Shown piece after piece: positions 22,561-29,935 of a stretch of 29,946 nt of DNA. Source of the DNA: Candidatus Avelusimicrobium facis. GTDB taxonomy: Bacteria; Elusimicrobiota; Elusimicrobia; Elusimicrobiales; Elusimicrobiaceae. The number at the start of each line of letters is the position of its first letter. The stretch's first letter is position 1. The notes below the pieces were generated by a model. It was given only the letters and a program-made list of their open reading frames with translations, had not been told where the DNA came from and searched no databases. The stretch is taken from positions 1-29,946 of the forward strand of contig CAAFHX010000090.1 in the NCBI GenBank assembly GCA_900762815.1, in the 5' to 3' direction. The translations under genes were made by a program, and so were the position numbers.

Positions 22561-22589
22561 AGTGTAGCTTTTAGCACATGCTTTGCCAA
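22561..22589 (-). promoter_or_regulatory. Promoter of the OsmC-like gene
   Basis: TTGGCA (22589-22584) and TACACT (22566-22561) with a 17-base spacer. The predicted start near 22554 leaves a leader just long enough for the AAGGAGG. Confidence 0.65.
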
Positions 22590-22695
22590 GTAAAAAAATG
22601 AATTAGGCCTTGCGTGGGGTACGCCGCGAGCAGGCAAGACGCTGTCGTTGCGCAAGAGTCGGTGCAGTGGGCCAAATAAACATTGGCTACATAGC

Positions 22696-22727
22696 AAAAG
22701 CCCCGGACCGTTTGGCCCGGGGCTTTT
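22696..22727. terminator. Terminator-like hairpin, 32-base copy 2 (inverted)
   Basis: It is the exact reverse complement of 14208-14239, with a T6 run on the plus strand. No upstream plus-strand gene needs it, so it may be a remnant or may block transcription entering from outside. Confidence 0.8.
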
Positions 22728-22736
22728 TTAAAGGGG

Positions 22737-22770
22737 AACCGCTGTAGCAGGGTTTGGGACTACAGCGGTT
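22737..22770. repeat. Perfect 11-bp inverted repeat
   Basis: AACCGCTGTAG and CTACAGCGGTT surround a 12-base spacer. It has no T-run, so it is not an obvious terminator. It could be an operator or a structured RNA upstream of the TPR gene. Confidence 0.6.
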
Positions 22771-22892
22771 GGGGGAATAAATTGAAATCCTTTCTACACA
22801 TATAGTCTAACACTTGTCCCTGCGCAGATAAAAGGGTCTTTGGACCCAAGCATTCTATTTTTTGTGCCTAGATGAAAATGGGCCTTTTGTGC

Positions 22893-22898
22893 TATAAT
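22893..22898 (+). promoter_or_regulatory. -10 element of the TPR lipoprotein gene
   Basis: TATAAT is 32 bases before the ATG at 22931, with AAGGAG at 22919-22924 in the short leader. Confidence 0.6.
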
Positions 22899-22930
22899 TT
22901 TTTGGGACTTTACCATATAAGGAGAAAACG

Positions 22931-23530
22931 ATGAAACAGCTGGGAATAATCGGGTTGCTGCTTTTTTTAGGAGCGTGCCAAACTTTGCCTACATCGGCGG
23001 AGTGGCTGGCGCGCGGGGACGGATATTTCAAGGACGGCAAACTGCAGCAGGCGCTGAAGGCTTACAACCGCGCCCAGCGTTTGAACCCGGACAACCCGGC
23101 GGTGTATTCCTCGCGCGGGGCGGCGTATTTTTTTATGGGGGATTTCCCGGCGGCGCAGGCGGACTTTGTGCAGGTGCTGCAGTTAAACCCGTACCGGGCC
23201 GACGGCTATAACGCCTTTGCCTCTGCCTTGGCCGCGCAGGGATATTTTACCGAGGCTTTGGAGGCGGTCAATTTAGGCATTCGTCTGGCCCCCGGCAAAA
23301 TGCAGGCGTACTTTACGCGCGGCGGAATTTACTTTATGCTGGGGCAGTATAAAGAGGCGGTGGCCGATTATACCCGCGTGTTGCGTGCGCAGCCATCGGC
23401 CGATGTGTACCGGGCACGCGGAGCGGCCTATGCCAAAATGGAGAAAAAGGCGCAGGCAGAAGAGGATTTTAAAGTGGCTGCCAGCGGCGCCGTGCCGGAA
23501 AAGCTCAGCGACTATACGATGATAGATTAG
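22931..23530 (+). CDS. TPR-repeat lipoprotein
   Basis: This 199-residue protein has a lipoprotein signal (lipobox LGAC, Cys16) and then about four tetratricopeptide repeats from residue 24 to 185. Repeat phrases include GDGYFKDGKLQQALKAYNRAQRLNPDN, quoted in part as LQQALKAYNRAQRLNP, then AAQADFVQVLQLNP, TEALEAVNLGIRLAP and EAVADYTRVLRAQP. It resembles NlpI/PilF-like TPR lipoproteins, which are outer-membrane adaptors. A role in assembling pili (PilF) or in the envelope is possible, but no pilus genes are adjacent. It is a single-gene unit; the tRNA promoter follows 18 bases after its stop. Confidence 0.85.
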   Translation: MKQLGIIGLLLFLGACQTLPTSAEWLARGDGYFKDGKLQQALKAYNRAQRLNPDNPAVYSSRGAAYFFMGDFPAAQADFVQVLQLNPYRADGYNAFASALAAQGYFTEALEAVNLGIRLAPGKMQAYFTRGGIYFMLGQYKEAVADYTRVLRAQPSADVYRARGAAYAKMEKKAQAEEDFKVAASGAVPEKLSDYTMID

Positions 23531-23548
23531 ATTTTGCCGTCGGCGTGT

Positions 23549-23577
23549 TTGCAACGCCCGGTGCATTTTGTTATAAT
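23549..23577 (+). promoter_or_regulatory. tRNA promoter
   Basis: TTGCAA at 23549-23554 and TATAAT at 23572-23577 with a 17-base spacer, 17 bases before the tRNA. Confidence 0.75.
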
Positions 23578-23594
23578 ATATATGTTCAATTTAA

Positions 23595-23671
23595 GTCACC
23601 GTAGCTCAGCTGGTTAGAGCGAGCGTTTCATAAGCGCTAGGTCGGTGGTTCAAGTCCACCCGGTGACACCA
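23595..23671 (+). tRNA. tRNA with CAU anticodon (elongator Met, or Ile2 after lysidine modification)
   Basis: The 77-base gene folds as a full cloverleaf: acceptor stem GTCACCG with CGGTGAC, D-stem GCTC/GAGC, anticodon stem AGCGT/GCGCT with loop TTCATAA, 5-base variable loop, T-stem GGTGG/CCACC and loop TTCAAGT. Discriminator A and an encoded CCA follow. The first pair is G-C and the anticodon stem lacks GGG/CCC, so it is not the initiator. Elongator Met and the Ile tRNA that reads AUA share CAU; sequence alone does not settle which this is. Confidence 0.95.
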
Positions 23672-23679
23672 TATATAGA

Positions 23680-23710
23680 GGCTCCGCGATAAGCGGGGCC
23701 TTCCCTTTTT
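23680..23710 (+). terminator. tRNA terminator
   Basis: GGCTCCGC and GCGGGGCC form the stem with a 5-base loop, followed by TTCCCTTTTT. Confidence 0.8.
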
Positions 23711-23713
23711 GTG

Positions 23714-23925
23714 AAAGGCTGCTGCGGTTGCTCGTTTTTTCGCTCAACCATTTTCCACATTTGGCCTATTTTGCACCGACTTTGCCCTGATGTAGCTGGC
23801 GCTACACGGCGAGCAAACTTATGGTGCAAACTAGGCGCAAATCTGAAAAATCAGAAAAGCTGACATAAAATTTTCAGTTTGAAAGAAAGGCTGCTGCGGT
23901 TGCTCGTTTTTTGTTCAACCATTTT
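23714..23925. repeat. Direct repeats flanking an 84-base imperfect hairpin (MITE/REP-like element)
   Basis: A 40-base sequence beginning AAAGGCTGCTGCGGTTG and ending CAACCATTTT occurs at 23714-23754 and 23886-23925. Between them a hairpin runs 23759-23842: left arm ATTTGGCCTATTTTGCACC pairs with the right arm from GGTGCAAA with one mismatch and one bulge, and inside is TGTAGC-TGGC-GCTACA. No reading frame is convincing. The layout suggests a small non-autonomous mobile element, but no second copy is in the window to prove mobility. Confidence 0.6.
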
Positions 23926-23979
23926 GGGCAGGCCATTTCCTGTTTGCAAATCATCTCCCCGTCGGCAAGTCAAATTTGC

Positions 23980-23985
23980 TATAGT
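23980..23985 (+). promoter_or_regulatory. -10 element of the flavoprotein gene, 7 bases from ATG
   Basis: TATAGT followed by seven bases and ATG, with no Shine-Dalgarno. It lies downstream of the second direct repeat. Confidence 0.45.
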
Positions 23986-23992
23986 AAGTTTA

Positions 23993-25219
23993 ATGAGCGA
24001 AAACATAGGCTATGACGTCATTGTCGTCGGTGCGGGGGCCAGCGGGCAACTGTGTGCGCTGCAGTGCGCCCGCCGCGGCAAGAAAACCCTGTTGTTGGAA
24101 AAATCCGCCCAGCCGGGCCGGAAAATTTTAGTCAGCGGCAACGGCCGCTGTAATTTGACCAATGCCACCGTATCGGCGGCCGATTACCGGGGCACGCCCC
24201 AGCTGGCACAGGCCGTACTCAGGGAGTTTCCCTTTTCAAAATGCCAGGCTTTTTTCCACTCCTTGGGCGTACTGACCCGCCAAGAGGGGCTGGGCCGCGT
24301 TTTCCCGGCGACGGGGAAATCCACCGCCGTGGCAGAGGCGTTGCGCCTGGCTTGCTTAGAGGCCGGGGTGGAGCTGCGCACGGGTTGTGAAGCGGTCAAA
24401 ATAGAAAAGAAAAAATCCTTTCGCGTGCATTTGCAAAACGGCGAAACGCTACAAGGCAAATATTGTGTTTTGGCGTGCGGTTCGCAGGCCTATCCGCAAG
24501 CGGGCGGCAGCGACAGCGGCTATCAATTGGCCCGCGCGCTGGGGCACAGCCTGACGCGCATTACCCCGGCTCTTTGCGCGTTAAATGTCAAGGAAAAGGC
24601 CGTTTCGCGCTTGCAGGGCATCCGCGCGCAAGTGCGGGCCGTGGCGTGGCGCGGCACGCCGGACGAAGTGTCTGGCGAGGGGGAAATCCTTTTTACAAAT
24701 TATGGTCTGTCAGGCCCGGCCATTTTAAATATCAGCGGGCCGGTGGTGCAGGCTTTGGCCCGGGGGCCGGTGCGCGTGGAAATCAACTTTTTCCCGGAAA
24801 TAGCCGACTTGCCCGGCTTTTTGCGCCGGCGTGCGGACCAATTTTCCCGCCGCTCCGCCAAGGAATTTTTTGCCGGGATGCTGCACGAGAACATCGCCAA
24901 TTTATTGATTGATTTTATTGGGATTAAAAAGAGCGCGTCCGTCGGTACGTGGACGGAAAATACCCGGCGGCAAGCGGCGCAAACGCTGGCTGCGTGGCCC
25001 TTTACCGTGCTTTCGGCTCGGCCCTGGACCGAGGCGATGGCCGCAGCCGGGGGTGTAAATTGCGCCGAAATAAACTATAATACAATGGAGTCGCTGCGTT
25101 GCCCGGGGTTGTATATTTTGGGCGAAATGCTCAACGTAGACGGGCGCAGCGGAGGATTTAATTTACATTTTGCCTGGAGCTGCGGTTATGTGGCCGCACA
25201 GGCCATGCCGGAGGAGTAA
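23993..25219 (+). CDS. BaiN/RdsA (HI0933)-family flavoprotein
   Basis: This 408-residue FAD-dependent NAD(P)-linked oxidoreductase belongs to the HI0933 / BaiN-like family. It has YDVIVVGAGASGQLCALQCAR at the N-terminus (GAGASG quoted), the family signature SGNGRCNLTN near residue 43, and the closing LGEMLNVDGRSGGFNLHFAW with GYVAA. BaiN-like members in gut bacteria have been linked to steroid or bile-acid reduction, while others have no known substrate, so no role is assigned. ATG 23993 is chosen because the conserved fold starts there; TATAGT lies seven bases before it, so the mRNA is near-leaderless. The next gene starts 3 bases after the stop. Confidence 0.85.
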   Translation: MSENIGYDVIVVGAGASGQLCALQCARRGKKTLLLEKSAQPGRKILVSGNGRCNLTNATVSAADYRGTPQLAQAVLREFPFSKCQAFFHSLGVLTRQEGLGRVFPATGKSTAVAEALRLACLEAGVELRTGCEAVKIEKKKSFRVHLQNGETLQGKYCVLACGSQAYPQAGGSDSGYQLARALGHSLTRITPALCALNVKEKAVSRLQGIRAQVRAVAWRGTPDEVSGEGEILFTNYGLSGPAILNISGPVVQALARGPVRVEINFFPEIADLPGFLRRRADQFSRRSAKEFFAGMLHENIANLLIDFIGIKKSASVGTWTENTRRQAAQTLAAWPFTVLSARPWTEAMAAAGGVNCAEINYNTMESLRCPGLYILGEMLNVDGRSGGFNLHFAWSCGYVAAQAMPEE

Positions 25220-25222
25220 ATT

Positions 25223-25894
25223 ATGGCAGACATCGTACGCAAGACCACCAGCTTAAACGACCCGCTGCACGTGGGGTTTTTAAGGACGTATTTTGTAGAC
25301 GGCAAGGAAGTGTACCGCGAAACCTTGGATAAAAATTTGGACATCGTGCGCAAAGAGGGCGCGCTGCCCGACGGCACGGTGAAGGAATTTTTTGAAAACG
25401 GCAAGCTGTATTTTGAATGCGAATTTAAAAACGGCCTGCGCTGCGGACGCTGCCGCATTTATTTTGACAACGGCAAGGTCAGTATTGAAAAATTTTACGA
25501 AAACGGCAAGCTGCAAGGCGGCGTGCGGGTGTATCATCCTACGGGGCGGCTGCATAAAGAGATGAATTATGCAGACGATTGCCAAGAAGGCCGCCAGACC
25601 AAATACTATCCTTCGGGCAAGGTGCTGGAAGTGGCCGAATACCAAAAAGGCTACCTCAACGGGCCCTGCCGCGTGTATACGCAAGACGGGGATTTGCGCT
25701 CCGAATGTACCTATAAAAACGATAAAATTATCGGCGATAAAATTGTCTACCACCCCAACGGCACTATTGCCCTGATTTCTCCACACAAGGACGGCAAGCC
25801 CAACGGCGTTACTAAGAAATTTAGCGAAACGGGCGAGCTGATTGAGGAATGGTTTTTTGAAGACGGCGTGCTGACGTTAAAAAAAGTATATTAG
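25223..25894 (+). CDS. MORN-like (YwqK-family) repeat protein
   Basis: The 223-residue protein consists of about seven 20-24-residue repeats of the MORN_2/YwqK type: phrases such as GTVKEFFENGKLYFECEFKNG, quoted as EFFENGKLYFECEF, then IYFDNGKVSIEKFYENGK, VYHPTGRLHKEMNY and YYPSGKVLEVAEYQKG. There is no signal peptide, so it should be cytoplasmic. MORN_2 proteins are often annotated as antitoxin-like (YwqK), but no partner toxin is visible here. It starts 3 bases after the flavoprotein with GGAGGAG inside that gene's end, so the two are co-transcribed. Function unknown. Confidence 0.8.
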   Translation: MADIVRKTTSLNDPLHVGFLRTYFVDGKEVYRETLDKNLDIVRKEGALPDGTVKEFFENGKLYFECEFKNGLRCGRCRIYFDNGKVSIEKFYENGKLQGGVRVYHPTGRLHKEMNYADDCQEGRQTKYYPSGKVLEVAEYQKGYLNGPCRVYTQDGDLRSECTYKNDKIIGDKIVYHPNGTIALISPHKDGKPNGVTKKFSETGELIEEWFFEDGVLTLKKVY

Positions 25895-25910
25895 ACCGCC
25901 GGAAAACCGA

Positions 25911-25946
25911 TTAAAAAACCCGCTCTAAAAGAGCGGGTTTTTTAAC
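25911..25946. terminator. Strong bidirectional terminator
   Basis: AAAAAACCCGCTC and GAGCGGGTTTTTT with a 5-base loop, between the convergent MORN gene and the 25957 gene. Confidence 0.92.
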
Positions 25947-25956
25947 GGAACAAACT

Positions 25957-26229
25957 TTATTCTGCGTCGTCGTTATAGTCGCGTACAAAGAGCAAAATAT
26001 AAGCCAGCAGCGACTCCCCGAAGAACATCAGAAAAGCATACGAAAACCACCACATGCGCGTTACGGGGTTGTAGTCCAGCTGAATGGACTGCCACAGCAG
26101 CCCCAGCAGCGTGCCCGTTACATACAGCCACACCGCCAGCGTGAGCAGTTTAATCAGCAAATCCACCACGCCCCAAGCAAAGCCCTTGGCTTGAAACGGC
26201 TTAGAAAAGAAATGATATAAGTTGATCAT
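25957..26229 (-). CDS. Small membrane protein, unknown
   Basis: A 90-residue protein with two hydrophobic helices (about 20-48 and 60-82) and a charged, acidic end (RDYNDDAE). MINLYHFFSKPF begins it. The -10 TACAAT (minus, 26240-26235) is five bases before the ATG and there is no Shine-Dalgarno, so it is probably leaderless. I recognise no family. It is followed by the shared terminator, and the exported-protein gene ends 40 bases upstream on the same strand. Confidence 0.65.
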   Translation of the reverse strand: MINLYHFFSKPFQAKGFAWGVVDLLIKLLTLAVWLYVTGTLLGLLWQSIQLDYNPVTRMWWFSYAFLMFFGESLLAYILLFVRDYNDDAE

Positions 26230-26234
26230 AATTT

Positions 26235-26240
26235 ATTGTA
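26235..26240 (-). promoter_or_regulatory. -10 element of the 25957 gene, 5 bases from ATG
   Basis: TACAAT on the minus strand, five bases, ATG at 26229; no Shine-Dalgarno. Confidence 0.45.
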
Positions 26241-26269
26241 TTTTTCCTAACGGAAAATGTCAATTAATT

Positions 26270-26962
26270 TTAGGGCTGCAAGGCCGGGTCGGTGGCGTTG
26301 TAGCCAAAGTCGTCTTGGTAAATGCCGTTGTCGGTAAATCCCTGCGGCGTGGCGCCTTGGTCGGTGTAATCGGTATACAACGGGTCCTTTTGTAAGGCCT
26401 GGGCTTGCTCCAACTCTGCCGCCGGGGTTTGCGTGGGGACCACGGGCTGCGGTTGCGGCAGCTGTTGTTGCGGCAGCGCGGCCTCGGGTTTAGCTGCGGC
26501 CGGAGCCGGCGCGGGTTGCACTTTCTTGCGGGCCGGTTTGGCCGCTTTTTTGCGCGCGGGCTTCTGGGCCTTGGCGGTTGGGCGGTGCAGCGCGTCCAAC
26601 GCCGTTTCGTGCGCTTCTTCGTCGCTCAGACGCGGCAAAGAATCATTGCGGAAAGCCGGATAATCGTCCCGGTCCAAATATTCTTGGGACACGGGGCCCG
26701 GCGTATATTTTTCAATGACTTGCTGCGTGGGTTCCGCCTGGGGCTTTTTGGGTTTGGGGTATTGCACGGAATAGGTGTCTGAGAGGATGACTTCCGTCGC
26801 TGCCTCCGCTTCCGGCTCGGGCTCCTCGGTCAGGCAAAATTCCACCTTTTGCCGGGTGGATTTATCTAAATTTTTATCCACGCGGGTTTCACAGGTGGAC
26901 GCTGCCGCATATAAAGGAGCGGCAAGCAAAGACAGGGCAAAAACATAAATCAATTTTTTCAT
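26270..26962 (-). CDS. Exported Pro/Ala/Lys-rich protein, unknown
   Basis: A 230-residue protein with a signal peptide (MKKLIYVFALSLLAAPLYAA, cut near 20). The mature N-terminus has two cysteines (STCETR, EFCLTEE), then an acidic stretch. A Pro/Lys/Ala linker (AKAQKPARKKAAKPARKK and PQQQLPQPQP) fills the middle, and an Asp/Tyr-rich tail (LYTDYTDQG, NGIYQDDFGYN) ends it. Low complexity suggests a disordered envelope-spanning or wall-associated protein; the function is not recognised. ATG 26962 has GGAG upstream; a TTG 36 bases farther up would lie inside the promoter. Confidence 0.75.
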   Translation of the reverse strand: MKKLIYVFALSLLAAPLYAAASTCETRVDKNLDKSTRQKVEFCLTEEPEPEAEAATEVILSDTYSVQYPKPKKPQAEPTQQVIEKYTPGPVSQEYLDRDDYPAFRNDSLPRLSDEEAHETALDALHRPTAKAQKPARKKAAKPARKKVQPAPAPAAAKPEAALPQQQLPQPQPVVPTQTPAAELEQAQALQKDPLYTDYTDQGATPQGFTDNGIYQDDFGYNATDPALQP

Positions 26963-26989
26963 ATTCGCTCCGTAAGACGAAGATACTTT

Positions 26990-27017
26990 ATTATACAAAA
27001 ACTATCCCGGTTGGCAA
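26990..27017 (-). promoter_or_regulatory. Promoter of the 26270 gene
   Basis: TTGCCA (27017-27012) and TATAAT (26995-26990) with a 16-base spacer, on the minus strand. Confidence 0.7.
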
Positions 27018-27084
27018 CGGAATTATTTGCTGTGAAATTATTTTTTGCGGAGTAGCAGGCCGGGGAATTTTAAAGGGGTTGCAC

Positions 27085-27187
27085 AATATTTTTTTTTTGA
27101 TAAATTTTATCGTAAGAGAAAATTTATAAAAAAAGGGGGCTTGTATGAAAAATCGTTTTACGGGCCGATTTGGCCGGTTATTGTACA
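27085..27187 (+). pseudogene. Orphan copy of the pilin leader (5' UTR plus first codons), pilin body absent
   Basis: This 100-base stretch repeats the region 7-110: T-run, hairpin (TAAATTTT to AAAATTTA, 27101-27126), A-run, purine-rich ribosome site and an ATG at 27145. The first codons read MKNRFTGRFGRLL, against MKNRSTGRLGRLF in the pilin. The match stops near 27182, where the sequence runs into the adhE terminator; the open frame ends after 37 codons (27258) with no prepilin motif. It is either the remnant of a deleted pilin or a leader used alone. Confidence 0.65.
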
Positions 27188-27222
27188 AAGAAAACCCCCG
27201 CTGTTTGGAGCGGGGGTTTTGT
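27188..27222 (-). terminator. adhE terminator
   Basis: AAAACCCCCGCT and AGCGGGGGTTTT form the stem with a 6-base loop. It lies just beyond the adhE stop and inside the frame of the orphan pilin leader. Confidence 0.88.
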
Positions 27223-27235
27223 CTGTCAGAAAGAC

Positions 27236-29884
27236 TTATTTGCTCTTTTGGTGTTTGACCGATTCGCCGTAGTAAGCTTTCAAATACAAGTCTTTGATTT
27301 CGCTTACCAGCGGATAGCGGGCGTTGCCGCCGGTGCACTGGTCATCAAACGCCAGCTCGGAGAGTTGGTCCAGGTTATCCAAGAATTCTTTCTCCGGGAT
27401 GCCGTATTCTTTGAGCGATTTGGGGATGTCCAATTTGTGTTTGAGCTCTTCCACCATTTCAATGAGCTTTTCCACTTTGGCGTCTTTATCGTCGCCCATG
27501 TCGTTGTGGGGCAGCAAGAAGTCCACAATCTTGGCGTAGCGGCCTTTGACAAACGGATATTTGTACTGCGGGAACAAGCCCTGCTTGGTCGGTTTGTCGG
27601 TGGCGTTGAACTCAATGACATAGCTGAGCAGCAACGCATTGGCCAACCCGTGCGGAACGTGGTACATCGCGCCCAGTTTGTGCGCCATGGAGTGGCACAG
27701 GCCCAAGAATGCGTTGGCAAAGGCCATACCGGCAATGGTGGCCGCGTAGTGCATTTTTTCGCGGGCATTGATGTCTTTGGCGCCCAGGGTGTAGGATTTT
27801 TCCAAGTATTTGAACACCAGGCGCATGGCTTCCAAGGCTTGCCCTTCGGTGAAGTTGGTGGAATACACGGAGGTATAGGCCTCAATGGCGTGGGTCAACA
27901 CGTCCAAGCCGGACCATGCGGTCAGTTTCTTGGGCATGCCCAGCACGAATTCGGGGTCAATAATGGCCATATCCGGGGTTAAGGCATAGTCGGTAATGGC
28001 GTATTTGGTGCCCGTTTTTTCGTCGGTAATAATGGTGAACGGCGTTACTTCAGAGCCGGTGCCGGACGTGGTCGGGATAGCGACCATGGTGGCCTTTTTG
28101 CCCAACGGAGGTGCCGCGTAAATGCGTTTGCGGATATCCATAAAGCGCATGGCGATGTCTTCAAAGCTCGTATCCGGGTTTTCATACATCAACCACACCA
28201 TTTTGGCTTCGTCCATGGCAGAGCCGCCGCCCAAGCCGATGATGATATCAGGCTGCCAGAAGTTGGCAATGTCCAAAGCGGCTTGCACGTTGGAAATGTT
28301 CGGGTCGGGCAGCACGTTGGAGAACACGCGGAACTTGATGTTCAGGTTTTCCAACACGTCGGCTACCGCGCGGACGTGGCCCAGCTGTTCCATGGTTTTG
28401 TCCGTGATGATGTAGGCGCGTTGTTTGCCGGCCAGTTCAGCCAAGGCCTGCGAAAGCGCACCGCGTTTGAAATAAATTTTGTGCGGTACTTTGTACCAGT
28501 ACATATTTTCGCGGCGTTCCGCGACGGATTTGACGTTCATAAGATGTTTCACCCCAATGTTTTCGCTGACGGAGTTGCCGCCCCAAGAGCCGCAGCCCAA
28601 GGTAAGCGACGGGGCCAGTTTGAAGTTGTACACGTCGCCGATGGCGCCCTGCGAGGAGGGAATGTTGATCAGCGTGCGGGCCGTGGGCATATCTTTAAAC
28701 AGGTCAATATGCTCCTCGTTGGATTCGTCGGTGTAAAGCACCGAAGTATGTCCGGCGCCGCCGTACAAAATCAGGTCGCGCGCCAAATCCACCGCGTGTT
28801 TAAAATCTTTGGCGCGGTAGAAGCCCAACACCGGGGAGAGTTTTTCGCGGGCGAAGGGTTCTTCGTCGCACACCTTGGCGGCTTCGGCGATTAAAATCTT
28901 GGTGCCGGCGGGCACTTTAATCCCGGCCAGTTCGGCAATTTTAACGGCGCTTTGCCCCACGATGGCGGAGTTGAGTTTGCCGTTGACCACGATGGTCTCG
29001 GCCAATTTTTTGCGGTCCTTGCCCGTTACAAAATGGCAGCCGCGGGCGATGAATTCGTCCTTGACTTGTTCATACACGCCGTCTTCTACGATGACGGACT
29101 GCTCGCTGGCGCAAATCATGCCGTTATCAAAGGTTTTGCTCATAATGATGGAGCTGACGGCCATTTTGATATTGGCGGTGGCGTCAATGACAGCCGGGGT
29201 ATTGCCGGCGCCTACGCCGATGGCCGGCTTGCCGGAGGAGTAGGCCGCTCTGACCATGCCAGGGCCGCCGGTGGCCAAAATCAGGTTGATGTGCGGGTGA
29301 TGCATCAATGCGTTGGAGAGCGGCATCGTCGGGCTTTCAATCCAGCCGATGATGTCCTTGGGAGCGCCGGCGGCTACGGCCGCGTCCAGCACAATTTTGG
29401 CTGCGGCGATGGTGCATTTTTTAGCGCGCGGGTGCGGAGAAAACACAATACCGTTGCGGGTCTTTAAGGCCAGCAAACTTTTGAAAATGGCGGTAGAGGT
29501 CGGGTTGGTGGTGGGCACCACGCCGGCGATAACGCCGATCGGTTCTGCCACTTGGCGGTAGCCGAAGGCATCGTCATTAGACAATACGCCGCAGGTCTTG
29601 GTGTCTTTGTATTGGTTGTAAATGTATTCGGAAGCAAATTGGTTTTTGATTACCTTATCTTCCATAACGCCCATGCCCGTTTCGGCCACGGCCATTTTGG
29701 AAAGAGGAATACGGTTCTGCGCCGCAGCAATGGCCGCCGCGCGGAAGATTTTGTCTACTTGTTCTTGCGTGTACGTCGCGTAGATGCGCTGGGCTTTTTT
29801 GACCTTGTCTACCACTTCGGTCAAATGGGCCAACTCTTGCGGGGTGGCTTCCATCGGCGCAGCTGCTTTTTTCTTGTCCGCCAT
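27236..29884 (-). CDS. adhE: Bifunctional acetaldehyde-CoA / alcohol dehydrogenase AdhE
   Basis: AdhE reduces acetyl-CoA to acetaldehyde and then to ethanol, using two NADH, and forms long cytoplasmic filaments (spirosomes) in known cases. At 882 residues it is full length. The N-terminal aldehyde dehydrogenase half has VPTTNPTSTA and the catalytic cysteine in DNGMICASEQS near 255. The C-terminal iron-dependent alcohol dehydrogenase half starts near residue 450 and has GLGGGSAMDEAK, TTSGTGSEVTPF, and the metal-binding His-rich GLCHSMAHKLGAMYHVPHGLANA. AAGGAG sets the start at 29884. It is a single-gene unit. With HydF it supports a mixed-acid or ethanol plus hydrogen fermentation. Confidence 0.97.
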   Translation of the reverse strand: MADKKKAAAPMEATPQELAHLTEVVDKVKKAQRIYATYTQEQVDKIFRAAAIAAAQNRIPLSKMAVAETGMGVMEDKVIKNQFASEYIYNQYKDTKTCGVLSNDDAFGYRQVAEPIGVIAGVVPTTNPTSTAIFKSLLALKTRNGIVFSPHPRAKKCTIAAAKIVLDAAVAAGAPKDIIGWIESPTMPLSNALMHHPHINLILATGGPGMVRAAYSSGKPAIGVGAGNTPAVIDATANIKMAVSSIIMSKTFDNGMICASEQSVIVEDGVYEQVKDEFIARGCHFVTGKDRKKLAETIVVNGKLNSAIVGQSAVKIAELAGIKVPAGTKILIAEAAKVCDEEPFAREKLSPVLGFYRAKDFKHAVDLARDLILYGGAGHTSVLYTDESNEEHIDLFKDMPTARTLINIPSSQGAIGDVYNFKLAPSLTLGCGSWGGNSVSENIGVKHLMNVKSVAERRENMYWYKVPHKIYFKRGALSQALAELAGKQRAYIITDKTMEQLGHVRAVADVLENLNIKFRVFSNVLPDPNISNVQAALDIANFWQPDIIIGLGGGSAMDEAKMVWLMYENPDTSFEDIAMRFMDIRKRIYAAPPLGKKATMVAIPTTSGTGSEVTPFTIITDEKTGTKYAITDYALTPDMAIIDPEFVLGMPKKLTAWSGLDVLTHAIEAYTSVYSTNFTEGQALEAMRLVFKYLEKSYTLGAKDINAREKMHYAATIAGMAFANAFLGLCHSMAHKLGAMYHVPHGLANALLLSYVIEFNATDKPTKQGLFPQYKYPFVKGRYAKIVDFLLPHNDMGDDKDAKVEKLIEMVEELKHKLDIPKSLKEYGIPEKEFLDNLDQLSELAFDDQCTGGNARYPLVSEIKDLYLKAYYGESVKHQKSK

Positions 29885-29902
29885 AAGTTACTCTCCTTGT
29901 GT

Positions 29903-29935
29903 AAATATCTAAAAAAATCTATTGTGTAGATATTT
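29903..29935. promoter_or_regulatory. 9-bp inverted repeat in the adhE upstream region
   Basis: AAATATCTA (29903-29911) and TAGATATTT (29927-29935) with a 15-base AT-rich spacer, 19 bases before the adhE start codon. It could be a repressor site or an mRNA hairpin. The core does not match the Rex consensus. Confidence 0.45.

Larger units (their letters stand above)
22590..22892. other. Non-coding region with two hairpins
   Basis: About 300 bases with no convincing gene. 22600-22690 shows nothing I can name. Then come the terminator copy at 22696-22727, an 11-bp inverted repeat at 22737-22770, and an AT-rich run into the TATAAT at 22893 for the TPR gene. The terminator here follows no visible gene on the plus strand. 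Confidence 0.5.

Noticed and set aside
23595..23671. Initiator tRNA-fMet
   Set aside because: The first base pair is G-C, not mismatched, and the three GC pairs typical of the initiator anticodon stem are missing.
23759..23842. Integron attC site or CRISPR repeat
   Set aside because: There is only one hairpin, without spacers or the attC core sequences, and no integrase or cas gene lies nearby.
25223..25894. Toxin-antitoxin pair with the YwqK-type protein
   Set aside because: The name comes from annotation habit; the neighbour is a flavoprotein, and no toxin-like small gene is visible.
26873..26881. A single TTATCCACG inside an exported-protein gene
   Set aside because: One mismatch to the DnaA box, alone and inside a coding sequence; expected by chance.
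27145..27258. 37-codon frame of the orphan pilin leader as a functional peptide gene
   Set aside because: Only the first 13 codons match the pilin and the rest is the adhE terminator; kept as a remnant unless translation is shown.
29903..29935. Rex repressor site before adhE
   Set aside because: The arms AAATATCTA/TAGATATTT do not fit the Rex consensus TTGTGAA-N4-TTCACAA; retained only as an unknown inverted repeat.
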